Assembly: GCA_030737835.1 (NCBI GenBank)
Contig: CM060857.1
Location: 15,077,496-15,141,495 of the forward strand
Direction: 5' to 3'
Length of the DNA stretch: 64,000 bases
DNA from: Acorus gramineus
Lineage: Eukaryota; Streptophyta; Magnoliopsida; Acorales; Acoraceae
Shown here piece by piece: positions 1 through 13,233 of this stretch. Below the pieces are notes generated by a model. It was not told the origin of the DNA and searched no databases. It saw nothing but the letters and a program-made list of their open reading frames with translations. How positions within the stretch are numbered: the first letter of the stretch is position 1; every line of letters starts with the position of its first letter. The translations under genes were made by a program, and so were the position numbers.

Positions 1-997
1 TCACCCCATACTAAACAAACATGCCTTTTTGAAGATTAAATCTATTTTACCCTTGTCCACACTTTTATTCACCAAACAAATTGGGGCTTAATTTTGTAAC
101 CTTAGTAATCCAGGATTCAAATGGGAGCTTATCCCACTACTTATAATTAGTCAAACGTTCATGCACTGTCTTTATGATCCATATGACCTAGACAAATCCC
201 CGTGAATAAATCAGAATAAGAATATCTGTTCCAACAGGTCTCACATAAAAAAAAAAGAAAAAAAAAAAAGAGGTCTCACAGGGACATCATGAGCTCCAGC
301 TCATCAGGTCCACAAAAAAATTAGACCAGACAAAGAGCAGGCCAGACTACAGGAAACACCACCCAACTAGTATCCAGGATGACATACCTGATTTTGTCCC
401 CTCCCACATTCAAGAACAGTATTCCCAGTTGTGACATCTCACCCAAGACAATAATAAACTAGTAAACTAGAAAAAAAAAATTTGTGGGTCCCCAATAACT
501 ACTGCTCATCCATTTGATTTTTGTCTAACAGCTGTGCTTGACCCACCTCCCAAATTTCTTTTTTTGTTGAATCCAATCGCTTATAATATTCATGATGTAC
601 ATAGAATCCTAATTTTTTCCATCAAGTGGAGTGGTTGGGGGAACTACTTCATCAGGGAACAGGTTTAGTTAATTTTTTATTTCTTGAAGGTCAGAAACAC
701 TAAATCAGTAATGACAAGAGTATATCAGGAGATTGTCTGCATTTCACAATAACAAGCCTTTTAATATATAATTCACAGAATACAAAAGGACAAGCATACA
801 TGTGCCAATAATGGGGGTAAGAATCACGTATCTATAAAACAATGCACATAACAAGCATATCATCTGGAAGCACAAAATAATTCAGAGCTGTTGCAACTGC
901 CATCACCATCATCATAAAATATAACACTGATGACAGTGGCTAACAACTAAACAAGAAAAGATAAAACAAAATTAAACAGGATTCAGGGAAGGAACCT
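1..997. other. 3' flank of the TRM/LONGIFOLIA-like gene
   Basis: AT-rich sequence downstream of the minus-strand gene that ends at 998. The part nearest 998 is probably its 3' UTR. I see no convincing reading frame, only short A-rich runs (for example around 246-270). Nothing else can be supported here. Confidence 0.5.
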
Positions 998-3900
998 TCA
1001 TCGATGCCCACAAGAAAATCCGGTCAACGCCTCGATGATGAGTTGTTCAAACACCTCTTCTTCGATCCTTCGTCCCATGTGTTCGATCTCCGACACCATG
1101 GATTCACTCCAAATGCCGATGACCTCCTCGTTCACCAACTTTTCCACAACTGCACCACTGTCAATCTCTCCAGACACCAACTTTGATTCACTGAACCACT
1201 CCCGCAATCTCCCCCAGACCTCTTCTGCCACCAATGAACCCCTCGAAACCCTCTTGTGAGTGCCCCGACTCCTTGACCATGGGTTCGGGTCGTGCATGGA
1301 TTGACCAATCTCTAAAAGAGATGCATTGATGCAGTCGAACAGAAGCCTTTGGTTTGATCTCCTCTGCTTACATATTGCCTCTAGTTGGCCATCCTCATCG
1401 TCTTTTTTCTCCAAGAAGCACTTCTGCAGCAAGGCTGGATCTAATGGACTTTCAGGGGAATACCATCTGAGAATGAGTGTGTCGCACCTCTCATTATCCA
1501 AGCCGGCTGCGTATAATAGTGTTTGAACAAACATAAATCGTTCTTGTTCTTCTTCCTCAGCTTTTGAAGTAGTGATGAATGGGGTGAAGGGCTGCGGAGA
1601 TGCTGTTTCCAAGGAAGCATCGTCCCATGATAAGGAACAAGTGATCAGATCTACTGGAGGCTTAAGATGTGGTTCTGGAGAAGAAAACGGAAAAGTCGAA
1701 TTATAATTGGGGGGATGGAAATGAACTTTGGTTAGGAAGACAATAAATGCACTTACGACGATGATGGTCAAGCCTAGCATTTTCAGAAGAGAGAGAGGTG
1801 TTTGCATCATCTTCAAATGGTGTCTCCAAGACAGATATGGGGCTCGGCTGGTCATGGTTCTCAATCAGGTTCTCAGATGAACCAGGTTTGGGAAGAGACA
1901 AAGATGCCTGGAAATTGCGAACAGTCATGCACATAAGCAGTTCACACAAGCAAACATTAATGTAGATTGAATGATGATTCTCCACTGTTAATTTGACATC
2001 AAGCATCAACAACATGTCTAAAATCCAATGAAACAGAGCTGAATGCATCTCCTTAGCATATGTTATAGGAAAAAGTAAACACCAACTGAAAGCCAACTAT
2101 TCGTTAATGGAAAAATTGCACATCATGTATTTCAGTTTAAGGAAGACATCTATGTCACCTTACACAGGACATGAAGCCTCCTTATCTGAAATAAGAAGTT
2201 GGTCATTCAAAAACATCAAAATAAGTACAAATTTGCTATTCTATCAGTAACCAATCCTACACAACTCTAGCATCATCGCATCCTATTCTGCAGATAAGCC
2301 CCTTTCCATGTTCAAATAAATTCCAATGATAGAAAATCTGCATTCCTATAATTAAAAATCTATACTAAATTAGCAGGACAGAGTCTGACAATGACAATTT
2401 CCCTGCAGTCTAGTTGCATAGTTATAATTTACAGTGATATAGCTAAAGGACTTCATATAAAAATTCAAAAGAAAACAGGATAATGGAATTGCTGACACAC
2501 CTTTGTAGGAAAACCACCCGGTTTTGACCCTCCACGTACAGTTGATGTAGAAGTTCCGCATGATGAGACTTCAGGACTGAGGCTTTGCCCTTCTTCAAGG
2601 GCACCATCAAGAATGCATTGAGAATCATCATTTCCTTTCCCAGTCGACGAAGCATCATTTCTCGTTTGTTCAACATGACTGGGCTGTTTTCCATCCTCGA
2701 TCAACTCCAAGGGAGATGGGATAGTCTTTTCTTTACTAGGTTTCTTATTCCTAGAAAACAACAAACTCGAGACCTTCCCCTTGAATGAAGATTTCACACC
2801 TTTTGATTTGCTAAACTCCTTGGGAACAATTGCTTTATCCACTGGGGTATTGGGAAATTCCGCATGTGGTGTGATCTTTTCAAAGACTGTAGAAGATACA
2901 GGGAGAGATTTTGACCTCATCAGACCCACTGGAGAATTCTCCACACCATTTTCATTTCTCTCATTGGACATGCAGGCTGCTGGTAATAAGAAGTCCTGCT
3001 CTCCACCGCAAGACCTGCTGCTTTTAAAATTAAAACTACCATCACTGCCCTCACCAGATCTATTTGACCTTTTGCTTTCAGGAAGTCCGAGCATCTCACC
3101 CAGTGTACTGGACCTCCTTCGAATTGGTCGTCGTTCTTGACTGCTTCCATTCAATGCCATCATTGCCCACCTTTCAGAAAGGCGCTTCTTGGCTTCTCTT
3201 ATCACCGAAGATTCAGGAGAATAAGATGCCCGGCTGAAGGAAGAGAGCGAGTAAGGGCTTCCAAGCCTGCTTGCATAATCCCATGTGTGCCGTGAAGTAG
3301 GGGTCATGACTTCTGAATCACTTAGATTTCCCTCTTCGAAGTACTCGATTTCTGACTGATTAAATGAACTTTCATCCCCCACATATCCATTTGAAAATAC
3401 TGAAGACAGCATTACATCATCTCCCCGACGGCTGCTCAAGCTCTCTTGCATCCGGCGAGTTATCTCCTTTGCTACTTCTCTAGACCCTCTCAACCCATCA
3501 ACTTCCTGTTCTCCACAAAAGTCTCTACCATGCAAACTCCTGGGTGACAAAGTAGGGGGAGTCACCATAGCCTTGGTACCATGAGTCTTTCCAGGGCTGG
3601 GTTTCAAGACCACTATTCTTGTATGTTGAGAGTAACTCTCGGTCCTCTGATGTGAAAGCTCTTGACTCCAACAAGGCTTGTTCTTTTCATTACTGTCCCA
3701 TTGATTCATTTCAGGTGCCTGATATTGTGTTTTTGTCTGTTTTTCATTCCCAAAATCCAGTCCAGTAAGTCCATTCATCTCCACTGTCTTTGATGGCTTA
3801 AGTACAGTTATGCGCTTTGTCTGTGGAGGTGGAGCAACTGATTGAAGCTCATGTAAATGCTTTGATAGCAGTGAACTTGGTTCTTGCAGAAATCTAAGAA

Positions 3901-4957
3901 AAAGATCCCTGTTTGAACTGAGAACTTCCAGAGCATCTTGGAACTCTTTGGACTGGCGCAGCTTCTCGTCAGTAGAAAGCCTTTTTGCTTCGACGAACTT
4001 TTGACGAACAAGGGCCATCTTTTTCTCATTTGGAATTTCATTGGATATTCCCTTACGTGGAGATTGATCTTTGAAATGATTTATCCTTGAGGACTGATGC
4101 TGAACTTCATAGACATCTCTATAGTCTCCCTGCTCCAGTGATGTGTAACCGCCACTGTGCATATCATCCTCCAAGCCATTTTCCTGACTCTGATGCCTCA
4201 TCATCTTTGACCGGGTATAAGAATCATGTGGATGTACTTCTGGAAAACTCCTTTGTGCAGTTCGTGACGGTTGCTGAGCAGGAAGGGTGTCAAGCCCCAT
4301 CAATCTAGCAACAACATTGGGCGGCTTCCGCTTGGGTTCTGTGTCTTTAGACATTTCCTGAGCTATAAGCATCTTCATAGGTGTTCCGCTTGATTTCTTG
4401 TTTGGAGAGCCCCTCCTCGGCTCTTTCACCGTCTACAATGCAATATAATTCACATTGAAAGAACCAGATTCCCCACCCCAAATATTTTGCAAAAAAATCA
4501 CTAAAATTTAATTGATGATTATTAAACATGGAGGCCGAAGAGGCTTACTGATTTGTCCTCCACATGACTGCCAACGGGATCTAGCATTTCCTTTGGTGCA
4601 TCCGCATAATTTCTACGTACCGGAGAACCTATTCATGATAATTTTTCACATCAATATTAGATCAACAAAGGCACTAGGCATTCAGAAAAGTGTAATAAGC
4701 CCCATCCATGATAAAGAGATCAAAAGCGGTTGGACAATCTTATTTGATTGTACTTAAATATTCTAACTCTCCTCCTATTATTATAACATCTCAAGAATAG
4801 TCGAGCCCAAAAATAAAGGGTATGAAAGACACAATCTAGCAGAATAAGAAACAAAATTTTAAAATAAACACTCACCATCTCGATGTGGTCTGTCCGTAAT
4901 AAGCCTGTTACCAGACATGCCTACACTTAGATCAAAAATGTTAATCATCCTTCCCAT
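998..4957 (-). CDS. LONGIFOLIA/TRM-like protein with C-terminal DUF4378, 973 aa
   Basis: Five coding exons: 4957-4876, 4628-4549, 4432-2501, 1907-1757 and 1674-998. All introns are GT-AG and the phases close to 2922 nt. The start MGRMINIFDLS follows directly after a splice acceptor (ctatctccag). The protein carries the VARLMGLD block (about residues 95-102) typical of TON1-recruiting-motif/LONGIFOLIA proteins, a long Ser- and Lys-rich disordered middle with an RSKSLPVSS block, and a C-terminal DUF4378 region (about 790-965, including RFMFVQTLLYAAGL). Known members recruit TON1/PP2A complexes to cortical microtubules or promote longitudinal organ growth; the same role here is inferred. Which of the many TRM paralogues this is cannot be told without a tree. 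The last intron is only 82 nt. Confidence 0.9.
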
Positions 4958-7170
4958 GCATCTGGAGATAGCTTTTGATTATTAGTTTGCCTTCAAGTGT
5001 CGAACACCATTCATATCGCCAAACTGTAATGTGAACAATAAGACCAAATCACACACCATCTTCTATAAGTTTTAAGTTATTTAAATTAGTCCTTGCAAGT
5101 TGAATAAAAAATCTAAGAAGAGAGGGCTTATATATCCACATATATATCATCATAAACTGCTCACTGGGTTGTCTGAATTGAATTAAATCGCATGAATGGG
5201 ACACGGGTCTTCCTCACTAAAAGCACTGGTATGAACTTCAACTACAGAAGAAAACTCAAGCTACAGTAAGCAAGCCAAATATATTTCAAATCCCTAAGCA
5301 TCAAGTATTAAAAAAAACACACACACACACACACACACTTTGCTTTGCTAATGCATCTATAATAATGGATAACAACAATGAAAAAAAAGGTCAATCATCT
5401 TGGCATTTAAAGCTCCAAACATTAATTCATACATAATTCAACAAAGCAAAACTACATCGCCACCTAATCAGACCACCAGGTTTAATTTTTTTGTCTTCCT
5501 TACCAATATATCAACATCCAAAACACAGGGAGTTGAAAGAATTCCGATCATAAATCTCTTTGGTCTTGAAAGATACTAAACTTTTGCCAGCCAAATGACC
5601 CACACCCCAAATTCAAACTTTCCAAAAATCTTCCCCTCATAAAAAGCAGCGAATCATCAGTAGCAAGTAGAAATGACTCCTTATATTTGGAAAAAGCTTT
5701 TATTACAAATTAAAGTAAACCCTTACAATAAATTGAGACCCACAAAGACGAACAAAAAATGACACTAATCTGACAAAGACAGAAATCCATACTTTCCAGA
5801 TGGGGGAATCTAATGGTACTAAAAAAGCTGCCAATTATGGGGAAAGAATAAATAGTCCAAAAAAAGACAAATATTAAAAACTGTAGCCCAGTGAGGAAAT
5901 CTCTCCACCCCAGAGACTTTTAAAAGACCTGAGGAAACAATAATCATCACAGCAAAGAATAAAAAGTAAAATTCGATAAAATTCAAATATAAACAAAAGA
6001 AAACTTAAACACAAATATAACTTTGGAAGAATTGATGGGATTAAATGTAATGATGATAAACTTTGGAAGGTAATAATTAAAAAAAGTTAATCCCAATTCC
6101 AAAATTACAGGTGAAGATAAGAATCTGATATCACTACATTTAACTAAAAATTAAACTGCATAAAGAGAACATAAAAAGAAAAAAAAAATCGACCACAAAC
6201 AGGGGCTCAAAATCAGCCATGATAAATTTCACTTTCATAGGCCGAAAAGAAAAAAAGAAAAAATTATAACTAAATAGTTCTCAACAACATCAAATACAGA
6301 TCTAACAGAAAGATCTGAACTTGCTGGGTTAATCAAATCCCGGAACGAATTTTTATTCAGATCTGACTCTGGGATTTGATCAGGTCACAAAATTCAGGCA
6401 AATGAAAAAGAATCCCAACATTATGAAAAACAACAAAAAAAACCCACAAAGACCATATTTTCACTGAAAAAAATGGTCTTCCCATATTCGACCCTAACCA
6501 CATTGAATCCGATGCACGAAAAATCAAATGCAAACAAATAATGCAATTCAGCCCTATCAAACACACCAATTGAAGCAAATAATGCAAAATAAACACCAAA
6601 AATCACCAAATCGAACCTTCAAATTCATAAAAACACCTTGTTAGATTATTCTCATTCTAACACACCTAAATGGGAGTTCAAATTGATCCTCAAGATTCCT
6701 ACATCCCCGTTGCGAGTGTCAAAATCGGATTTGGAGGTCCAAAATCAGAAAACAAAACCAACTCACAAGAAAAAAAAAAAACGAACTTTCGAGTTCAAGA
6801 GACCCCAAAAAAGCTGTCTTTTCTCAACCACCGAAAGCTACGATTCAAGAAAAGGACACTCAAAAGCGAGCTCCACAAATCGATGTAGTCAAACAGAGAG
6901 AGAGATAGGAAAAGCGGGTGATGAGTGAATAGAAAGTCTGACACGAAAAACGACAAGTGAAAAAAAAAACCTCTCGCGTAAGATCGGAATCTGACATCTC
7001 CGGCACTGCATCACCGGAATCTCACGTCTTCGGCGGCGGCGGCGGAAGAGACCGTCGGAGCTTCTCGATTTCTCCAGTTGCAAGAGGTCAGTGATTTTAG
7101 CGGCGAATGCAGCGGAGATCGTGTGGCCGTTATGAATTTTTTTTTCGGTTCGACGGACGTGAATCGACAT
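4958..7170 (-). other. 5' leader and long leader intron of the TRM-like gene
   Basis: Minus-strand leader region. The acceptor at about 4962 (ctatctccag) lies only a few bases before the start codon, so the 5' UTR is spliced. The upstream leader exon is probably the GC-rich stretch at about 6970-7130, which has a run of CCG triplets on the minus strand. The intervening 2 kb is AT-rich with no coding signal and contains an (AC)n run near 5316-5337. An out-of-frame ATG lies four bases before the chosen start codon. The position of the leader donor is not certain. Confidence 0.5.
5316..5337. repeat. (AC)n microsatellite
   Basis: Run of about ten AC dinucleotides within the leader intron of the TRM-like gene. 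Confidence 0.85.
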
Positions 7171-7415
7171 TATTCGTTTTGGTTTTTTATATTCGATTTG
7201 GGTTACGTGATTCCTGTGATTCGTCGGAGTACGTCAGAGTCAGGAGGGTCCCCCTACGTGGTTGGTTGATGGAGAGGAATTCCAAATTTGACCTTTAGTG
7301 TTTGTTTTGCCAGTTAAATAAACTTGTGCTGGAGTAATAATTGACGCATGCCTGTCTATATTCTCACCCAGTGCATCCTGGATTCTCGGTAGTTTTCAAT
7401 TTTTATTTTCTTTTA

Positions 7416-7915
7416 GAGAAAAATCCATACAGCCCCCTGAACTAACTGAAATTCATATAACTCTCTGATTTTTTTAAAAATCCATATAATCTTTTAAAAA
7501 CACTTAATAAATCTAAATAACCCGATGAATAAATTTTTTGTTAATAAATGATGAATATACTTAAAAAAAATCACTATAATGTGTTAAAAATATGAAAAAT
7601 CCTATGAAAATTACGATTTTATCATATCTGGATATATATTAAAGCCTTTATTCGAATGGATAAAATCGTCATTTATAGAAGATTTTTCACATTTTTAACA
7701 CATTGTAAGGTTTTTTTTGTATACTGTATTTTCTATCAGGGTTAATCAAACATAATATTCACAAAATATTCATCACTTGTGAAAATAAATTTTATTAAGG
7801 GGGTTAATTGAATTTATTAGGTGTTTTCAGATGATTAATATTATATGGATTTTAAGAAATATCAGAAGGTTATATGAATTTCAGTCCGTTTACATGGGGT
7901 TATATGGTTTTTCCC
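7416..7915. mobile_element. Mutator-type foldback MITE with 9-bp TSD
   Basis: A 500-bp non-coding element whose two ends are long inverted repeats of roughly 150-200 bp. The left end reads GAGAAAAATCCATA and the right end, reverse-complemented, GGGAAAAACCATA; both continue into ACTGAAATTCATATAAC-like sequence. It is flanked by a perfect 9-bp direct repeat, TTTCTTTTA, at 7407-7415 and 7916-7924. A 9-bp duplication with long terminal inverted repeats is the hallmark of Mutator-like elements. No transposase frame is present, so it would depend on an element elsewhere. Confidence 0.8.
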
Positions 7916-8020
7916 TTTCTTTTAACTTTTTAGTTCTGTTTGGACGCATGAATAAGGTGTGTTGGATAAAATAAGAATACCTAGAAAATGATGAATAAAT
8001 CCAAATATGTCTTTGTAAGT

Positions 8021-8517
8021 TTTGATATAATTGAAATTCATATAATGCCTCTTACTTTTTTTAAGAATCTATATAACTCCTTGAAAACACTTATGTACAT
8101 TCTGAATTAAACTTTCATTTTCAGGTGATAAATATTTTATGATTATTCTGTTTTGTTAATTCTCAATGAAAACACTGTAAAACAAAAATTCCTACAATTT
8201 ATTAAAAATACGAAAAACTTTATACATATGACGATTTTACCCCTCATGATATATTATAAAACCCAACCCAGAGGGTTAAAATAATCATTTATGGAAGATT
8301 TTTCACATTTTTAATAAATTGTAGGGGGTTTTGATATATTAAATTTTTAACCAAGGTTAATCAGATAGAATATTCACAGAATAATCTTCATCTGTTAAAG
8401 AAATTTTAACTTAGGGGGATATTTGGATTTACATAGGTGTTTTTACGGGGTTATATGGACTTTATGAAAAATCAGGGAGTTGTATGGATCTCAAGCAATT
8501 TATAAGGTAGATTTTTC
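8021..8517. mobile_element. Second, diverged foldback element of the same family
   Basis: The left arm (TTGAAATTCATATAATGCC and onwards) and the reverse complement of the right arm (TTGAGATCCATACAACTCC and onwards) match over more than 100 bp, and both resemble the ends of the 7416-7915 element. The outermost left bases have decayed and I cannot find a clear target-site duplication, so the limits are approximate. It lies about 100 bp from its relative. Confidence 0.65.
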
Positions 8518-8530
8518 TCTTTTTTTTAAT

Positions 8531-9475
8531 CTAGATTATTATTGGATTTGTATCGGACATTTGTTAAATGAAGTTAAACTGAATCAAACAAGGAACTTCA
8601 TAAACTAATCTGGGAGGATGGTTAGTATTGAGCAATCTCCATCCAAAATTAACACAAGTCCTCACATATTAGGGTTTTTGAAGAGCTGGATATATACAAA
8701 TTATATTTAATGAAAATAGTTTTAAGAGGCTCTAGTAACCATTCTTTGTTAAAATTGAAAAATAGTTTTGGGGAAAATTTAATTTGGGGTCTCTATGGTT
8801 ACCTATCTATTTTTTTTAGATCCCTAAAACTTTATAAGTTTTTTTGAAGTCTTTAAGGAGGTGAAAAAATATTTTTAAGTCCTTTCGGTCAAATGTCGTT
8901 AGTTCACTCATTAGTGATATCAAAAATGTATCTATTAAATGATTTCATGTACACTGTTAATATTTTTTAGTACATTATTAAATATCTCTTGTACACTGTT
9001 AACACTCACATCTAGATCGTTAACCATCTTTGCAGTAATGATATTTTAATGGTTAAACATACACATCTTAAAATGAAAAAAAAAAGATAAAAAATAACTC
9101 TAAATGAATAAAAAAACTTAAAAAATTTATTTTTATCAATTTACAAATCTAAAAAAAACTTTAAAAGTATCGGAGATCTAAAAATAATAAGGGTTGACTC
9201 AGAGGACCCGTAATTATTTTTTTTCTTAAAATGAATTTAAAAAGCTGTTTTAAATGAAATGCCTTTTCAAACTATCTTTTCGTATTTGTTAGGATATAAT
9301 TTTTATTTTTTCTAATAATCCAGAATTTTGTACGTGATATGAAAGAAGAGTATTAAATCGAGTCTGACAGAAAATAAGAGGCTTGTTCTCTGGGTTAATT
9401 ACGGTTGTAGCCTTGCTTGAAATGAAATATGCACGTTTTTTTTTTTTTTTTTTTTTTTTTTTGGCATCTCTCGTA
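8531..9475. other. AT-rich intergenic sequence ending near a T27 tract
   Basis: No reading frame or gene signal. A run of 27 T residues lies at 9436-9462, shortly before the hAT-like element. Confidence 0.5.
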
Positions 9476-9483
9476 CGGGTGGA

Positions 9484-9983
9484 TAGGGGTGGTAAACGAG
9501 TGGAATGAGTGAGTTTTGACTCAACTCGTTTAGTATCAATTATTGCTCGGACTCAGTTTAGCTCGTGATCAAGCTTCATTTTATTTTCAAGCTTGATTTA
9601 TTGGGTTAGTGAAAAGTTCGATTAAAGTTCAGCTCGACTCGTTTATTAAACTAGTCAAACCAAAACTCGAATCAATGTTCAGTTTGAGTTCGTTTAACTA
9701 AAAAAAAACTTTTTTTAATATTTGAGAAGTCACATTTCATAAATCATAACACCTTATACATATGAAAGCAATATAAGCTCAGACTTGGGCTCGGCTCGTT
9801 TCCCTTTTTTCTGTTAAGTAAACAAACTCGTCTATGCTTGAACTCGGCTCGTTTATAAATCGAGTTTTAAAAATTATTCAAACTCGACTAGTTTGTCTAA
9901 TCGTAATCGAACGAGCCTGAACAAACTTTAATCGAGTCGAGCCAAAGCCGAGCCCGAACAGCTCGCCTTGTTTACCAGCCCTA
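9484..9983. mobile_element. Non-autonomous hAT-like element (500 bp)
   Basis: Bounded by near-matching inverted ends: TAGGGGTGGTAAACGAG on the left, and TAGGGCTGGTAAACAAG when the right end is reverse-complemented. The flanks CGGGTGGA (9476-9483) and CAGCTGGA (9984-9991) match at six of eight positions, which fits a decayed 8-bp hAT target duplication. The interior is an imperfect palindrome rich in CTCG/CGAG words (ACTCG, GCTCG). It has no coding capacity. The class is inferred from end motif and duplication length. Confidence 0.6.
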
Positions 9984-9991
9984 CAGCTGGA

Positions 9992-12500
9992 GTAGCCAAT
10001 AATTGTACTTTGATTTGAATTGCATCTTATCTTTGAAAGATTTTTAATTTTACAGGAATCATATATCCTCAAATATATTTTAAAATTATTCATTATTCAT
10101 AGAAAAATTTAATTTAATTTTTTCGGTTATAAATGTTAATTTAAAATTATTTTTTGTTTTAAATACATAAAAATATAAATTATACGTTGTTCCTAACACC
10201 ACCTTAATTTTGATACACACCCAACGCTAAAGATCGCCTAAAAATCATCTCAGGTTCACAGTCGTTTATTTAGATGTTATAAACATTCTAAATATAGAAA
10301 AGAAAAATCCATCAAAATGTTTATAACATTAAATAAAGAATATGGATATGTTTTTGGGATGATTTTCAAAACGATTTTTGAGTCGTGTATCATTTTTATG
10401 GTATGATATATCATTAGTTAGTTTGAAAACACAGATTGAAAAATAGTTTTTGGTTTTAAGATGATTTTAGACCTTGACTTTTTTAGGATTTTTTTTTTAA
10501 TTCAAGAATCAATATTTGAAAGGATTTTAATGTTTTGACAGAGAAAGCTGCTTTTCAATTTAAAAAATCGATTCCGAAAAAAAAAAATTGTTTTTGAGCT
10601 TTTCAAAACACAGATTTCGAGAGAAAAATTAAAAGGAATCCAACTTCCGATTCTGCAAAAAGCTGCCCCGTTTGACTGTACGATTTTAGCTTTTCAGCTT
10701 TTCAAAAAGCAAAAGCGCAGTCAAACGCGCAACCAAACGAGGCATAAGGCTTGTTTGAAAACGGGTTTCAGTAGCTTTTGAGTTTGCATGAAGCTGTTTT
10801 TCTCAAACTCATTTTCAAACAGAAAAACAGGAGCAAAAAGTTATAGACAGATTTACGTGAAAAAATATAAAAAAATTTGAGTTTTTCAAAAGCTATAAAG
10901 AGCTAATTTTCTACAAAATCAGTTTAAAACCCAGATTTTACATAAAATCAGTTTCACAATCATGCAATCAAATGTAGCCCAAGTATCTATTAAAAAATGT
11001 GTTCTTGTGCATCCAAAAAATATAATAAAAAATAAAATATTTTGTTTAACAACTATGAAATTTTTGTTATCATCCATATCATGTATTTTTTTTCACTGCC
11101 TCGTTGATGATGGTAAATGGTAACAAAATAATTATCATTTTTTTATTTTTATATCATCTAATGTGTGACCTTGATGTCATCGATGATGATACCAAAAACG
11201 TAGTGCAGCAGAATTAACTGATGTATGGACAGCATGGTTTATTTGGGTTTAAATTAGTGAGATTGGCATGAAATAGAAGCTACATATTCATGTCAGGAGA
11301 TATGTTAGGTAACGGTCGATTTATTCCATACTTAGAATTTTGGACAAATTCAAGATGTAGACCTTTTAAAATCAAAATTTATGAAAGGATCCCTGTTACA
11401 AAAACATTGATGCAGTCCTTTGTCTTAACCGTGAATATGTGATATGGATTCTACGGGGTCGGAGAATAAGAATACGACTTTAATAGCCCTTCGAGTCGCG
11501 TTATTGCGTCGCTCTTTTTAAAACAATATTTGCCTCCACCAGATAGTGTGTAAGAGATAAATATATTATGAACCATGCACAAAGTGTCAAGTGCGTCAAC
11601 AAAGCGTTACATTGCGCCCATCGCATACGCGCGTGCGCGGACGATGCTAAAGTACCGTGTGCATAACACTTTACCATTTCTAAAATAAATATTGTTTTAT
11701 ACACACCACACTTTATATAATGCTTAATGTTTTTCTCTTTAACCGATGTAGGATTAAAAACCCAACACACAAAGTTACAAACAAAAACTTGGGGGCTCGC
11801 TTGTGTAGGGGCGAGTCGAGTTGTTTGATTGGGAGTAGAACATCTATTGATTTTTCTCACTTTGGACATGGTTCTTTTATTCGATAAAATTGAGACTTAT
11901 GCTTATATTTTTATATAAAAAAAATGATGCAGAGATATTATTGAAAACAGTGAATTAAGACCATATTTGGCAAACAAACCCCAAAAACAGTTTTTAGCTT
12001 TTAAGATCACATCAATTCAAATACATTATCATTTAAAAATTAAAAACTGTTATCAAACCGATCAACTTAAATACATCATCATTATTAGATTTTATCTTTA
12101 AACGTATCTCGAAATCTATGTTTTATAAAACAGCCATCATCATTACACTTTTAAATCATCATCATTACGCTCTAAAAAAGTGTGCATAAAATTACAAACT
12201 CTGTTTTCAACTAAATGATCAGCTTCCATTGGTCTATATATACTCATTTATTCTTTGCAAACGAATATATTTTTAAACTTATCGTCTCTCTCCCATTCTA
12301 TGTTATTCCCCCACCAATTCCAGGGGCTCAAAAATTTGATAGGTTGTACTAGGTGATGTTTATATAAGTGACGTGATGTTTATATAAATGACTGCATAAA
12401 TGTCTGGTTATATCATTGCCCTTATTTCAAGTGTACTCACTAACCTGAAATTCTCAATTAGCACACATGCCACATCAATTGCGTGCCCTAGTTCATCATG
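9992..12500. other. AT-rich intergenic sequence, no gene seen
   Basis: No supportable coding region. A GC-richer patch at about 11440-11870 includes a short alternating purine-pyrimidine tract (GCGCGTGCGCG at 11630-11640) and the phrase AACCGATGTAGGATTAAAAA, which reminds me of repeat-derived plant sequence, but I cannot delimit an element. Several stretches (about 10500-10950) look like old transposon debris with A/T runs. Confidence 0.4.
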
Positions 12501-12507
12501 GGTGGTC

Positions 12508-12760
12508 ACATGACACTATTAAAACCTTATCATTCAAGATTCAACACAGCATAGTTAGGTGGGTTTCAATGTGGTGTTATTTTCCAACATATAACACTAT
12601 TCAAGCCTGATACTTCAAGATTCGAACACAGCATAGTTAGGTGGGTTTCAATGTGGTGTTATTTATCAACATATAACACTATTCAAACCTGATACTTCAA
12701 GATTCAACACAGCATGGTTAGGTGGGTTTCAATGGTGTTAAATTTTCCAACATATACATT
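12508..12760. repeat. Three tandem copies of an ~82-bp unit
   Basis: The phrase AACACAGCATAGTTAGGTGG recurs in register: units begin GATTC at 12538, 12619 and 12701, giving periods of 81 and 82 bp. The copies differ by a few substitutions and small indels (for example CATAG versus CATGG). No reading frame crosses them. Confidence 0.85.
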
Positions 12761-13233
12761 ATGCTACTATTCACAGAACACATGAGTGTCCTAGACTGAT
12801 ATAACACGTCCAAAAATGAAATGGGCACCAAATAAATTCACATAGGTGTGGAACAACAGTTTCCATGTTATCTGAACATCAATGGTGAATTCAATACTTC
12901 ATCTAACAATGAAAAATCATTTTATTGTTCACATTACTTTCGATGGTCCAGTTAGACGTACAATGCATTGAATTTTATAGATAAAGTCACTTACTTCATT
13001 GAAATATGATACACTGAACCTTAAAAATCGCTCTATACTTTTTGTTTGAGATCATATTTATATGAGATTTTATTCTATATTATATAAGTAATATTACATC
13101 CGAATAAATGTATATGGCTTAGAGATGATATTTTATGGGATTTAGGGCTAGGTGTATCAAAATTCTACTTTCTCATTTTTCCATGTGCAGTCCCCTCAAA
13201 TTCACATACAATCATTTAGTTTTTTAATATATA

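Noticed and set aside
1701..1864. Membrane-like segment (LGLTIIVVSAFIVFLTKV) when the last TRM-gene frame is read straight through
   Set aside because: Comes from reading an 82-nt intron and the preceding exon in the wrong frame; with splicing the protein has no membrane segment.
6889..7170. 93-codon minus-strand frame with an Arg-rich run
   Set aside because: It overlaps the expected 5' leader of the TRM-like gene; the Arg run comes from a CCG triplet repeat. At most an upstream ORF.
11501..11869. 122-codon minus-strand frame in gene-poor DNA
   Set aside because: No recognisable motif or splice context; the surrounding sequence looks repeat-derived.
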